From: Pseudomonas sp. N3-W
Lineage (GTDB): Bacteria > Pseudomonadota > Gammaproteobacteria > Pseudomonadales > Pseudomonadaceae
Reading direction: 5' to 3'
Assembly (NCBI RefSeq): GCF_024970185.1
Contig: NZ_CP103965.1
Span: 3,220,001 to 3,284,000, forward strand
DNA length: 64,000 bases
Made by a program: the position numbers and the translations under genes. Below the pieces are notes generated by a model. It did not search any database and was not told where the DNA came from. It worked only from the letters and a program-made list of their open reading frames with translations. Shown in pieces: positions 18,861-28,348 of this stretch (positions are counted from its first letter, which is position 1; each line of letters begins with the position of its first letter).

Positions 18861-20317
18861 GGTTTCACCTGGGCAGGTGCGCGACCATAGATGTCATCGA
18901 AACGCACGATGTCGTCTTCGCCAAGATATTCGCCGCTTTGTACCTCGATCATCACCAGATCGATGATCCCCGGATTGCTCAGGCGATGACGATGTCCGGA
19001 CGGGATGTAGGTGGACTCGTTGCTGCGCAACAGAATCTCCTGGTCACCGTTGGTGATCATTGCCGCGCCGCTCACGACGATCCAGTGTTCGCTGCGGTGA
19101 TGGTGCATTTGCAGGGACAACGACTCCCCGGGCTTGACCACGATGCGTTTGATTTTGTAGCGCGAACTTTCCTCCAGCACGGTGTACATGCCCCAGGGTC
19201 GGGTGACGGTACGGTGCAGGCTGAACGCCGGGTGATTCTGGCGTTTGAGTTCCTGGACAATGTGGCGCACGTCCTGGGTGCGAGAAGCATCGGCCACCAG
19301 AATCGCATCCGGCGTATCGACGATGATCAGGTTGCTGATGCCAACGGCGCCCAACACCCGTTTGGGCGAGTCGATGTAGCAATTGTGAACGTCATGCAGC
19401 ACCGCTTCGCCATTGATCTGATTGCCCGATTCGTCACTGGGCGTGAGCTGGCGCAGCGCGTCCCAGGAACCGATGTCACTCCAGCCGATGTCGCATGGAA
19501 CCACCGCGACGCGCTCGGATTTCTCCATCAGTGCGACATCGATCGAGACGTCCGGGGCGAGGGCGAAGCTGTCTGCGCCAAGCTCACGCTGGCGGCAACG
19601 CGGGTTGTCCAGGGTCACGCCGTTTTCAAGACTGGCTTTGGCTGCAGCCAGCACATCAGGCGCATGCAGCGTCAACTCTTGCAGCAGGGTGTCAGCGCGA
19701 AAGCAGAACATGCCGGCATTCCACAGGTGCTTGCCGCCATCGACATACGCTTGTGCAGTTGTCAGGTCAGGCTTTTCGACGAAGCGCGCAACACGAAAAC
19801 CCTGAGTCAGCGCCGCGCCTTGTTCTATATAGCCGAAGCCGGTTTCGGCCTTGTCCGGGCGAATGCCGAAAGTCACCAGATAACCTTCGTCGGCCAGCGC
19901 ACGGGCCTGACTGACGGCGCGCACGAACGCGTCCTCGTCCAGGATCAGATGGTCGGCCGGCATCACCAGCAAGTGTGAAGCCTCGCCCAGATGCGCTTGA
20001 ACATGCAGCGCGGCGACGGCAATGGCAGCCGCTGTATTACGGCCGAAGGGCTCAAGCAGCAGGTCAAGGCTCAGGTGTTCGCTGTTGACGCTGCGGTAGT
20101 CGTCGAGTGTGCGAAACAGCAGTTCACGGTTGGTCACCGTCAACACGCAGCTCACATCGGGTAAATGCCCGGCACGAATGAAGGTCTTTTGCAGCAGACT
20201 CTGACCATCACGCATGCGCATGAACGGCTTGGGCATGTTCTGCCGCGAAACAGGCCAAAGACGCGAGCCCGAGCCACCCGAGATAATGCAGGGGATCAAT
20301 GCAGTGAGTGCGCTCAT
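18857..20317 (-). CDS. pslB: Bifunctional mannose-1-phosphate guanylyltransferase / mannose-6-phosphate isomerase (PslB)
   Basis: A 486-residue type-II PMI-GMP enzyme. The start at 20317 (MSALTALIPCIISGGSGSRL) is set by the TGATG overlap with pslA. The N-terminal guanylyltransferase has GGSGSRLWPVSRQNMPKPF and the FVEKPD motif. The C-terminal cupin isomerase domain (about 350-480) has RPWGMYTVLEES, the metal-binding QMHHHRSEHW and the product loop. It makes GDP-mannose, the main Psl precursor, from mannose-6-phosphate. Paralogues such as AlgA could partly replace it. Confidence 0.95.
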   Translation of the reverse strand: MSALTALIPCIISGGSGSRLWPVSRQNMPKPFMRMRDGQSLLQKTFIRAGHLPDVSCVLTVTNRELLFRTLDDYRSVNSEHLSLDLLLEPFGRNTAAAIAVAALHVQAHLGEASHLLVMPADHLILDEDAFVRAVSQARALADEGYLVTFGIRPDKAETGFGYIEQGAALTQGFRVARFVEKPDLTTAQAYVDGGKHLWNAGMFCFRADTLLQELTLHAPDVLAAAKASLENGVTLDNPRCRQRELGADSFALAPDVSIDVALMEKSERVAVVPCDIGWSDIGSWDALRQLTPSDESGNQINGEAVLHDVHNCYIDSPKRVLGAVGISNLIIVDTPDAILVADASRTQDVRHIVQELKRQNHPAFSLHRTVTRPWGMYTVLEESSRYKIKRIVVKPGESLSLQMHHHRSEHWIVVSGAAMITNGDQEILLRSNESTYIPSGHRHRLSNPGIIDLVMIEVQSGEYLGEDDIVRFDDIYGRAPAQVKP

Positions 20318-21753
20318 CAATAGACTTCCTTCGTGGACAGAATGGCCGGGACCGTCATGAACACGATGTACAGATCCAGCCAGACCGACCATTTCGAGAT
20401 GTACTCGAGGTCGTACTCGACGCGCTTCTGGATTTTGTACAGGGTGTCGGTTTCGCCCCGGTAGCCGTTGATCTGGGCCCAACCGGTAATGCCGGGTTTG
20501 ACCCGATGGCGAGAGCTGTATTCACGCACAGCTTCCTCGAAAGGTACGCCGGCCGCCTTGGTCGCCGTGGCGTGGGGCCTGGGGCCGACAATCGACATGT
20601 TGCCCATCAGCACGTTGAACAACTGCGGCAACTCATCAATGCTGGTCTTGCGGATAAAGCGCCCGACACGGGTGATTCGCGGATCTTCACGGGTGGTCTG
20701 GCGCTCGGCGTTGCGGTCGGTCTGATTGACATACATCGACCTGAACTTGAACACGCGAATCAGCCGGTCGTTGTAGCCATAACGCTTTTGCCGGAACAGC
20801 GCCGGGCCCTTGGAGTCGAGCCGCACAGCGAGGGCGGTCGCCAGCAGAATGGGCGACAACAGGACAATGCCCACGGTCGCGAGTACGAGGTCTTCGCAAC
20901 GTTTGATCAAGGGTGACCAACCCTTTAGCGGCAACTCGGACGTATTGAACATCAGGATGCCGGCAACATCGGTGATGCGGTTGTGGCCAAAGCGCAATGT
21001 GGTGATGTCGGGGACCAGTGCCACGTTCACCGACATCTGCCGCAAGCGCTTGACCAGACCGCCGATGCGCGCCTCTGCCGCCCAAGGGAGGGCGATCAGG
21101 ACTTGATTGACCTGCTCGGAGCGAATCAGCTTTTCCAGGTCGCGGCTGTTTCCCAGCAGCGGCAGGCCCGACAGTTCGGTCGGTATGCGTTCGGTGCGGT
21201 CATCAATGAAGCCGATCAGCCCGGAACGGATATCGCCGTTGCGCTGGATGTGCTCGGCGACAAACAGGGCGCTCTCGGTAAAGCCGAGGATGACGGTGCG
21301 TTGCAGGTACTTGCCGGTGTCCATCCAGTATCGGAACAGGTGCAGCAACAGCAAACGCTCGATGCCGAACATGATCAGGCTGGCGAAGAACCAGAGGGCC
21401 AGGTCACGCACACTGAAAACGGGCAGCAGGTGCAGCCCCTGGTACATGAACAGCAGGATGCAAAACGCTGAAGTCCAGGCCATCAGCATCACCCGGAAAC
21501 GCAGGCGATTGCTGAAAAAATCCTCGCTGTACACGCCCAGCGCCTTGAACATGATGACCGTCAGTACCGCAAAGAAAACCAGCAGCCCGAGCACCGTGTG
21601 CCATACATCAGAGGAAGGAGATTCAAGGCAGAACAGCAGAATGACTGCCGGCAATGCTGCAGTCAGGGCGTGGGTGACTTTCACGCCGGCAATGAAGAGT
21701 TCCATGAAACCGGCGCGTGTCAGGAACCTGCTGTCTATCGACTTTTCAAGCAT
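20317..21753 (-). CDS. pslA: Undecaprenyl-phosphate sugar-1-phosphate transferase (PslA, WcaJ-like)
   Basis: A 478-residue polyisoprenyl-phosphate hexose-1-P transferase, the exact length known for PslA. It has four to five N-terminal membrane helices (about 15-125), a CoA-binding-like Rossmann region (about 140-260) and the C-terminal bacterial sugar transferase domain (KRCEDLVLATVGIVLLSPIL, KFRSMYVNQTD, RFIRKTSIDELPQLFNVLMG, VKPGITGWAQINGYRGET). It starts Psl synthesis by loading the first sugar phosphate onto the lipid carrier. It is the first gene of the operon; AAGGG lies 6 bp before the ATG. Confidence 0.95.
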   Translation of the reverse strand: MLEKSIDSRFLTRAGFMELFIAGVKVTHALTAALPAVILLFCLESPSSDVWHTVLGLLVFFAVLTVIMFKALGVYSEDFFSNRLRFRVMLMAWTSAFCILLFMYQGLHLLPVFSVRDLALWFFASLIMFGIERLLLLHLFRYWMDTGKYLQRTVILGFTESALFVAEHIQRNGDIRSGLIGFIDDRTERIPTELSGLPLLGNSRDLEKLIRSEQVNQVLIALPWAAEARIGGLVKRLRQMSVNVALVPDITTLRFGHNRITDVAGILMFNTSELPLKGWSPLIKRCEDLVLATVGIVLLSPILLATALAVRLDSKGPALFRQKRYGYNDRLIRVFKFRSMYVNQTDRNAERQTTREDPRITRVGRFIRKTSIDELPQLFNVLMGNMSIVGPRPHATATKAAGVPFEEAVREYSSRHRVKPGITGWAQINGYRGETDTLYKIQKRVEYDLEYISKWSVWLDLYIVFMTVPAILSTKEVY

Positions 21754-22173
21754 GTCAGCCCTTCACTGCCGGGACACCCCAGCTCGACTACGGATGAAAA
21801 TTAAGGGCAGTGGCGGGTTGCAAATGCAGCGCTGTGCACCCGTGCCAAAGTGGCCGCAGGAATGATGGCGCTATGATGCTATCGGCATTTCCTTTGTGTC
21901 AATCATTTGACTTGAGTAAGGCAATGAAGAAACTTTCATTATTTCTGAATGGCTTTCGACATTTATTTGACGATCGGTCATGTTGGTGCTCCCTGCATCC
22001 GCATGGCACTCACGTGGCCAGCCTGTCGCTGGCCGTTTGCTGTTTTTTGAGTCTGGTTCAGCACCTGCATTCTGTCCAATGAGGTGGCCGGACATTTCAA
22101 GGGCCCACGATGACAGGTTTTTCGGGGCCGCAGTCTCCTGGCAAGACTTGTTCAGAATCCTGAACGCCGTTTG
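21754..22173 (-). promoter_or_regulatory. psl operon leader and putative promoter
   Basis: 420 bp separate the stop of the RND pump gene (22174) from pslA, both read leftward. A consensus -35 hexamer TTGACA lies on the minus strand at 21903-21898. A weaker TAGCAT follows after 15 bp, so a promoter near 21880 would leave a leader of roughly 120 nt. Such a leader fits the post-transcriptional (Rsm-type) control known for P. aeruginosa psl, but I see no unmistakable Rsm site. No strong terminator for the pump operon and no convincing small gene were found. Confidence 0.4.
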
Positions 22174-25100
22174 TCACTCAGCCCCGTCGGCGATCGGCTC
22201 TTGTGTCGCCTCTGTCTCGTGATGGTGGGTCGAGCCAATGAACAGATACATGGCGGGCACCATGAAAAGCGTCAGCAGGGTACCGATCGAGAGTCCCGAG
22301 AAAATCACCAGCCCCATGTCGTGACGCCCCGCTGCGCCTGCGCCGGAGGCCCATACCAGCGGCACCACGCCCAGCACCATCGCCGCCGTGGTCATCAGGA
22401 TGGGGCGTAAACGCACCCCGGCGGCTTCTTCGATGGCCTCGCGCTTGCTGTGACCGGCGCGTTGCAGTTCGTTGGCAAACTGGACGATCAGAATCCCGTG
22501 TTTGGTGATCAGGCCGAGGAGGGTGACAAGCCCCACCTGCGTGTACACGTTGATCGAAGCGAAACCCATGGTGATGAAAGCCAGCGCGCCGAACAGAGCC
22601 GGCGGCACCGAGAACAGGATCACCACCGGGTCGCGGTAACTCTCGAACTGGAACGCCAATGCCAGATAGACGATGAGAATCGAAAACAGCAGCAGGCCGA
22701 CGAATCCGCCCGACTCCTGAATGAACTGCCTCGACTCCCCAGAGAAGTCAGACGAGTAACCGGAGGGCGCCACGCTTTTCAGGATACCGTCCAGTTTTTG
22801 CAGCAACTCGCCCTGGGCCGTGCCACTGACCCCGGAGATGGTCGCCGAGTTGAGTTGCTGGAAGTGGTTGACCGACTCCGGCTCTGTTGTCGTCTCGATG
22901 TGCGCCACCGTACGCGCCGGAATCATTGCCCCTGATGGCGTGCGAATGTAGTAATCGAGAATCTGGTCCGGGTTCAGGCGGTCGACCTGCAACACCTGGG
23001 GAATGACTTTGTACGAGCGTCCGGCCGTGGAGAAGTAATTGACATAGTTGCCGCCCAACGCGGCTGACAGCGCGGCACCGACGTCAGCTTGCGTCATGCC
23101 CAGCGCAGCAATTTTTTCCCGGTCTACGACCAGCTTGGCCTGCGGCTTGTCGAGCTTCAAATCCAGGTCGGAGAAATAGAACAGCTGCTGTTTGAGTGCC
23201 TCGGCCAACACCGCCTTGGCCACTTCATTGAGGTTGTCGACCGTGTCGGTGGTGGTAATGACGAACTGCACCGGCAGCCCCTGTGCGCCAGGCAACGACG
23301 GCAAGGGAAAGGCCGCGATGGTGGCGCCGGGCACCTGATTCCATTTCTGTTGCAGCTCCAGAATCAACTGCGCTTGCGAGCGGTCACGATCACCCCATGA
23401 CTTCATCAACACACCGCCAAGTCCCTGATTGAGCGCCGGCAAGCCGGTGAGCTGGAACATCTGCGCGTATTCCGGTTCCTGTTTGGCGATCTGGAACGCC
23501 TGGTCGGCAATCCTTTCCATCTGTGTCGGTGAGGCCGTCGGCGGGCCCTTGATCTGCATGAACACCAGCCCCTGATCCTCGGTCGGCGACAGCTCGCTCT
23601 TGGCGGTCATGCCACTGGCCGCCACCAGCGCGAACAGCAGGAAGCCAAAGATCACCAGCACCGGCCAGGCATCCAGGCCGGCTGACAACACGCTGTGATA
23701 GCGGCCACGCAGCCAGTCGAAATACTGGTCAAGCTTGCGGGCGAATTTGCCTTCTTCCTGACCGGTCTTGAACAGCTTGGAGGTCATCATGGGCGACAAG
23801 GTCAACGCCACGACGGCTGACACCGACACCGCGCCTGCCAGCGAGAAACAGAACTCCTTGAACAGCGCCCCGGTGAGGCCGCTGCGAAGGCCAATGGGCA
23901 CGTAGGCGGCAATCAGCACCACGGTCATGGCGACGATGGGGCCGCCCAATTCCCGGGCGGCGTGGATCGCGGCTTCGAATACGCTCTTGCCTTCTTCCTT
24001 GATATGTCGGTCGACGTTTTCCACCACAATGATCGCGTCATCGACCACCAGACCGATTGCCAGCACCAACGCCAGCAGGGTCAGCAGGTTGATGGTGTAG
24101 CCCAGCAGAAACATGATGAAGAAGGTGCCGATCAGCGACAGCGGGATTGCCACCAACGGCACGATCACGGCACGGAACGAGCCGAGGAACAGGTAGATCA
24201 CGATCGAAACAATCACCATGGCCTCGGCCAGGGTCTTAACCACTTCCTCGATCGAGGTGTTGATGAAGGCCGTGGAGTCGTAGACGATTTCGCCACGAAC
24301 CCCCGCCGGCAGTTGTGATTGCAGCTCGGGGAACACTTTGCGCACGTTATCGGCGACGTTCAGGATGTTGGCGGTCGGCGCCGTCTTGATACCGATGAAT
24401 ACCGAGCGTTTGCCGGAGAACGCCACGCTGCTGTCGTAGTTTTCTGCCCCCAGCGTGACGTTGGCGACATCCTCCAGGTACACCAGGGCGTCGCCGTTCT
24501 GCTTGATTACCAGGCGCTTGAACTCATCCACCGAGTGCAAATCGGTCCCGGCGGTCAGGTCGACGGTGATCATCTGGCCTTTGGTCGAGCCGACAGCCGA
24601 CAGGTAGTTGTTGTTGGCCAGGGCCACGGAAACGTCCTGCGCCGAAACGTTATGGGCCGCCAACTTGTCCGGGTCCAGCCAGGCCCGCATCGCAAACTGG
24701 CGTGCGCCGAGGATTTCTGCGGTCTGCACACCTTCGAGTGAGTCGAGCTTGGGCTTGACCACCCGCACCAGATAATCGGTGATGTTGTTGGTGGGCAATG
24801 TGTCGCTGTAGAAGCCCAGGTACATGGCATCGGTGGTCTGTCCGACGGCGACCGTCAGCACCGGCTCCTGTGCCTGCGCGGGCAACTGGTTCTTGACTGA
24901 GTTGACCTGGGTGTTGATCTCGGTCAGCGCCTTGCTGGCGTCATAGTTGAGCCGCAACGTCGCGGTGATGGTCGAGGTGCTGGTAATGCTGGAGGAGGCC
25001 AGGTAGTCGATGCCCTGCGCCTGCGCGACGGCCGATTCCAGTGGCTGGGTGATGAAGCCGGCAATTGTCGAGGCGTCCGCGCCGTAGTAGGCCGTGGTGA

Positions 25101-25239
25101 TGGTCACGACCGTGTTTTCGGTGCGCGGCCACTGATTGACCGGCAAGCCGAAGATTGAGCGCAGCCCCAGGATCAGGATGAACAGCGAGATGACGACGGC
25201 CCAGACCGGTCGCTTGATGAAGGTATCGGTAAATTTCAT
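22174..25239 (-). CDS. RND (HAE-1 family) multidrug efflux pump, inner-membrane subunit
   Basis: A 1021-residue proton-driven RND pump. The topology is classic: one N-terminal helix (about 10-29), a large periplasmic loop (30-330), six helices with the proton-relay signature GLVVDDAIIVVENVDRHI (about 400), a second loop, then helices ending MVPAMYLFI. Conserved features include PVNQWPRTENTVV, TLSPMMTSKLF and GLITKHGILIVQFANELQ. It is the last gene of an OMF-adaptor-pump operon, 8 bp after the adaptor gene. It should export amphiphilic toxic compounds across both membranes. The substrate is unknown. Confidence 0.95.
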   Translation of the reverse strand: MKFTDTFIKRPVWAVVISLFILILGLRSIFGLPVNQWPRTENTVVTITTAYYGADASTIAGFITQPLESAVAQAQGIDYLASSSITSTSTITATLRLNYDASKALTEINTQVNSVKNQLPAQAQEPVLTVAVGQTTDAMYLGFYSDTLPTNNITDYLVRVVKPKLDSLEGVQTAEILGARQFAMRAWLDPDKLAAHNVSAQDVSVALANNNYLSAVGSTKGQMITVDLTAGTDLHSVDEFKRLVIKQNGDALVYLEDVANVTLGAENYDSSVAFSGKRSVFIGIKTAPTANILNVADNVRKVFPELQSQLPAGVRGEIVYDSTAFINTSIEEVVKTLAEAMVIVSIVIYLFLGSFRAVIVPLVAIPLSLIGTFFIMFLLGYTINLLTLLALVLAIGLVVDDAIIVVENVDRHIKEEGKSVFEAAIHAARELGGPIVAMTVVLIAAYVPIGLRSGLTGALFKEFCFSLAGAVSVSAVVALTLSPMMTSKLFKTGQEEGKFARKLDQYFDWLRGRYHSVLSAGLDAWPVLVIFGFLLFALVAASGMTAKSELSPTEDQGLVFMQIKGPPTASPTQMERIADQAFQIAKQEPEYAQMFQLTGLPALNQGLGGVLMKSWGDRDRSQAQLILELQQKWNQVPGATIAAFPLPSLPGAQGLPVQFVITTTDTVDNLNEVAKAVLAEALKQQLFYFSDLDLKLDKPQAKLVVDREKIAALGMTQADVGAALSAALGGNYVNYFSTAGRSYKVIPQVLQVDRLNPDQILDYYIRTPSGAMIPARTVAHIETTTEPESVNHFQQLNSATISGVSGTAQGELLQKLDGILKSVAPSGYSSDFSGESRQFIQESGGFVGLLLFSILIVYLALAFQFESYRDPVVILFSVPPALFGALAFITMGFASINVYTQVGLVTLLGLITKHGILIVQFANELQRAGHSKREAIEEAAGVRLRPILMTTAAMVLGVVPLVWASGAGAAGRHDMGLVIFSGLSIGTLLTLFMVPAMYLFIGSTHHHETEATQEPIADGAE

Positions 25240-25247
25240 GGGACACC

Positions 25248-26456
25248 TTATTTTTCTTGTGGCGTCGGGGCGGCGTCGTTCAAGGGCGCGGCACTGTTAT
25301 CGACCTTCACCGATGAGCCATTCTTGAGCTTCATCTGGCCACTGGTGATCACCATATCGCCTTCCTTCACACCATTGAGGATCGCGACCTGATCGCCGCG
25401 GGTCGGGCCAGTTTCGATGAACGTCTGCTGCGCCGTGAGCACGTCTTCGCCCTTGTCGTTTTTCGTCGTGGTTGCAATGAACACGGTGGTCCCGTAGGGG
25501 TTATAGGTGACCGAAGTCTGGGGCACGGTGAGGTAATGCTGCTTGGCGCCGGACTCGACAGACGCACGGGCAAACATGCCAGGCACCAGGCGTTGCGCGG
25601 AATTGCCGATGGTCGCCTCGACTGTGACGTTACGGGTGGTCTGGTCGAATTTGGTGTCGATGGACGTCACCTGGCCAGTGAACGTCTGCTTGGGCAAGCC
25701 GTCTGCCGTGACCGTCACCGGTTGGCCGATGGCAATCGCCTGCAGCTGGGTTTGTGGCACGTTGAAGTCGATGTAGATGGGGTCGAACGTTTGCAGGGTC
25801 GCGATCTTGTCACCGGGATTAAGGTACTGGCCGGGGTTGACGCCGGTAATACCGATGCGTCCGGCAAACGGCGCGCGAATGCTTTTCTTCGCCACCAATG
25901 CCCGTTGCTGTTCAGCGGCGGCGAGTTTGGCTTTCAGGTCGGCATCGTCTGCATCGACCTGTGCTTGCGATACGGCATGCACCGCCAACTGCGCCTTGTC
26001 TCGTTTAAGGACAGTGGCCGCCAGGTCCGCCGTGGCCTCCAGCGAATGCAGTTGGGCGACGTCCGAGTCGGCATTCAGCTGCACGAGCAGTGCTTGTGCC
26101 GCGACTTCCTGGCCCGGTTTGAAGCCAATGGTGCGCACGATGCCGCCCACCTCCGTGGTGACGTCGACCCCGCGAACGGCCTTCATCGAGCCGACGGCAG
26201 ACACGCTTGGCTGCCAATCGGCGAACTGCGCCTTCATGGCGGTCACTACTGAGGGTGGTTGCGGCACCTTTGACTGTGCGATCAGCTTGGAAATCTGGGT
26301 GTATTTCACGCCGGCGATGATTGCGACAATGATCAGGACCACGGCGATCATGATGATCATCGGTCGAAGCAGCCGCCGTTTACGCGGGCTGCCGGGTTCG
26401 GTCGACCGAGGGGGCAGGGGAGAGTCAGTCTTGACGTCGTCCATGGAGGTTCTCAC
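25248..26456 (-). CDS. RND efflux periplasmic adaptor (membrane fusion protein)
   Basis: A 402-residue HlyD/AcrA-type adaptor. An N-terminal membrane anchor (about 31-50, LRPMIIMIAVVLIIVAIIAG) precedes a lipoyl domain (TEVGGIVRTIGFKPGQEVAA ... KKSIRAPFAGRIGITGVNPG), a short alpha hairpin (about 135-190) and beta-barrel and membrane-proximal domains. It has a membrane anchor rather than a lipobox. The reading begins with GTG at 26456 overlapping the OMF stop (GTGA). An ATG at 26444 is an alternative start. It bridges the RND pump and the outer-membrane channel. Confidence 0.93.
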   Translation of the reverse strand: MRTSMDDVKTDSPLPPRSTEPGSPRKRRLLRPMIIMIAVVLIIVAIIAGVKYTQISKLIAQSKVPQPPSVVTAMKAQFADWQPSVSAVGSMKAVRGVDVTTEVGGIVRTIGFKPGQEVAAQALLVQLNADSDVAQLHSLEATADLAATVLKRDKAQLAVHAVSQAQVDADDADLKAKLAAAEQQRALVAKKSIRAPFAGRIGITGVNPGQYLNPGDKIATLQTFDPIYIDFNVPQTQLQAIAIGQPVTVTADGLPKQTFTGQVTSIDTKFDQTTRNVTVEATIGNSAQRLVPGMFARASVESGAKQHYLTVPQTSVTYNPYGTTVFIATTTKNDKGEDVLTAQQTFIETGPTRGDQVAILNGVKEGDMVITSGQMKLKNGSSVKVDNSAAPLNDAAPTPQEK

Positions 26457-28105
26457 TGTTTCGGTTGTTCGAGTCGAGCCGACACGGCTGGATCAGAAGT
26501 CGCGGGTGCTGCATGTTTGGGGGCCGGATCCGGCATGATTTCCTGTAGCGACGGCAGGCCGAAGCGGTCGGGTTTGCCCGCCGTGGCCGGATCTACGTCG
26601 GTGCGGTTCCACCAGCCGCCGCCCAATGCCTGGAACAGCGCGGTGGTATCGCTGTAGCGCGCGGCCTGCGCCCGGACGCGGGTGACGATGGCGTTCTGAT
26701 AGGTTTGTTGCGCGGTGAGCAGACTCAGGTAGTTGACCGCGCCGAGCCGGAACTGCGCCTGCGCCAGGTCCAGACTCTGCTGAGCCGCCTGTTCGGCGAT
26801 CACCTGTTGATTGAGCGCATCGGCATCGGCTTGCAGTGCCCTCAGTGCGTTGGCCACATCCTCAAAGGCCGAGACTACGGTGCCACGGTAACGAGCCGCC
26901 GACTCATCGTAGGCCGCCACGGCGGCGCGCTTGCGATGCTCCAGCGCGCCGGCATCGAAGATCGGCTGAGTGATCGATCCGGCGAGGCTCCAGATACCGG
27001 TGCCCGACGAAAACAACCGGGTGCCGGCCAGCACCTCGGAACCCAGCGAACCGGTGATGCTGAACTGCGGCAACTGATTGGACACGGCGACGCCTATGTT
27101 GGCGCTGGCTTGATGCAGCTGGGCTTCGGCGGAACGCACATCGGGGCGCTGCAAGACGATGGCCGAAGGCAGGCTGAGGGGCAGTTGCTCAGGCAGATGC
27201 AGTGAAGCCAGGTCGAAGCGCTCGCCCTGATCCTGATTCGGGAAGCGGCCCAGATAGGCCATCAACTGGTTGCGCGTTTGCGCGAGTTGCTTTTGCAGCG
27301 GCGGCAAGGTGGCGCGGGTTTGCGCAAGGCTTGCCTGTTGAGTGAGTACGTCGGTGTCGGCGATTGCGCCCAGTTCACGTCGGGATTTGAGCAGGTCGAG
27401 CTGGTCGCTCTGCAGTTGGATGATTTGCTCGGTGGCCGTTATCTGATCGCGCAAAGACGCCAGGTTCACCGCCGTATTGACGACGTTCGAGCTCAATGTC
27501 AGGTAAGTCGCTTCCAACTGGTAGCGCTCGTACTCGGCTTGGGCAGCCGTTGACTCGATCTGGCGCCGAACGCCGCCGAAAACGTCCGGGGCATAGGAAA
27601 CGTTCAGGGATGCAGCATTGACCGTCAAAATCGGTATTGAGCTGCTGCCCGAGGTGGACGAGCCAAAGCTGACCGGCGACACCTTCTCGCGGGTTTTCGA
27701 TGCCGTGGCGCTCAGCGAGGGAAACAGCGACGCCTGATCGGCGTAGACCAGTTCGTTGGCCTGCCGCAGTGCTGCCTGAGCGGCGGCCACATCGGTGTTG
27801 GCGCGAAGGGCTTCTTCGACCAGCGCATTGAGGGTCGGCGAGCGGAACAGCGTCCACCACTGGCCGGGAATATCCATGCCGGCAACCAGCCGTTGCGCTG
27901 CGCCGCCTGCAACGTCGCCTGCGGAGGCGGTCGTTGCAGGCAACTTTTCCCGCGAGTAACCGGCGTTTTCAGCCACGTCGGGGCGGCTGAAGTTCGGTCC
28001 CACTTTGCAGCCAGCGAGCATTGCCAGGCACAGGCAACACACGAGGACAGGGACTCGAGTGAGAGGCTTGGCAGGGTGCCGGGCTTGGGGTTTCAAATTG
28101 ACCAC
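26453..28105 (-). CDS. RND efflux outer-membrane factor lipoprotein (OprM/NodT family)
   Basis: An outer-membrane channel lipoprotein of about 550 residues. I place the start at GTG 28105, which has GAGAG about 8 bp upstream and leads directly into a lipoprotein signal ending LAGC; an upstream ATG at 28195 would add 30 uncharged-poor residues. Two OEP repeats follow (each with long coiled-coil helices). WWTLFRSPTLNALVEEALRA, typical of NodT-type proteins, is present near the N-terminus. Being first in an OMF-adaptor-pump operon is less common than the Mex order and matches arrangements such as PseABC of P. syringae. Confidence 0.9.
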   Translation of the reverse strand: MVNLKPQARHPAKPLTRVPVLVCCLCLAMLAGCKVGPNFSRPDVAENAGYSREKLPATTASAGDVAGGAAQRLVAGMDIPGQWWTLFRSPTLNALVEEALRANTDVAAAQAALRQANELVYADQASLFPSLSATASKTREKVSPVSFGSSTSGSSSIPILTVNAASLNVSYAPDVFGGVRRQIESTAAQAEYERYQLEATYLTLSSNVVNTAVNLASLRDQITATEQIIQLQSDQLDLLKSRRELGAIADTDVLTQQASLAQTRATLPPLQKQLAQTRNQLMAYLGRFPNQDQGERFDLASLHLPEQLPLSLPSAIVLQRPDVRSAEAQLHQASANIGVAVSNQLPQFSITGSLGSEVLAGTRLFSSGTGIWSLAGSITQPIFDAGALEHRKRAAVAAYDESAARYRGTVVSAFEDVANALRALQADADALNQQVIAEQAAQQSLDLAQAQFRLGAVNYLSLLTAQQTYQNAIVTRVRAQAARYSDTTALFQALGGGWWNRTDVDPATAGKPDRFGLPSLQEIMPDPAPKHAAPATSDPAVSARLEQPKQ

Positions 28106-28294
28106 TGTTTTTACTCTCTCGGTAGTGCGGCGTGGCACATGTGAGGAGGGGCAGCCAGAACCGGTCATGCCGGTTTTTTTGTGCAAGCTGTCCAACAGGA
28201 TAGGTGAGTTCGCCAGTTTTGCTGTGGTCCTGGCATGAAGAACTGGTCAGCTGGCGGGGCACGATTGTGATGAGTGCCTGGTCGTGCGCTCGCG

Positions 28295-28325
28295 CAGCTT
28301 CGGATGCACTTGCGATCCGAAGCTG
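28295..28325. repeat. Perfect 11-bp inverted repeat (hairpin) downstream of the yghU-like gene
   Basis: CAGCTTCGGAT and its exact complement ATCCGAAGCTG flank a 9-nt loop. The hairpin sits 24 bp past the stop of the YghU-like gene and upstream of the efflux operon. No T tract follows on either strand, so it is not a standard terminator; it may be a weak terminator or a regulatory palindrome. Confidence 0.6.
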
Positions 28326-28348
28326 ATACGACAGGAAGTCAGCGAGAT

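Noticed and set aside
21871..22095. 74-codon minus-strand frame in the psl leader
   Set aside because: No similarity that I recognise, no good ribosome site, and it overlaps the likely promoter.
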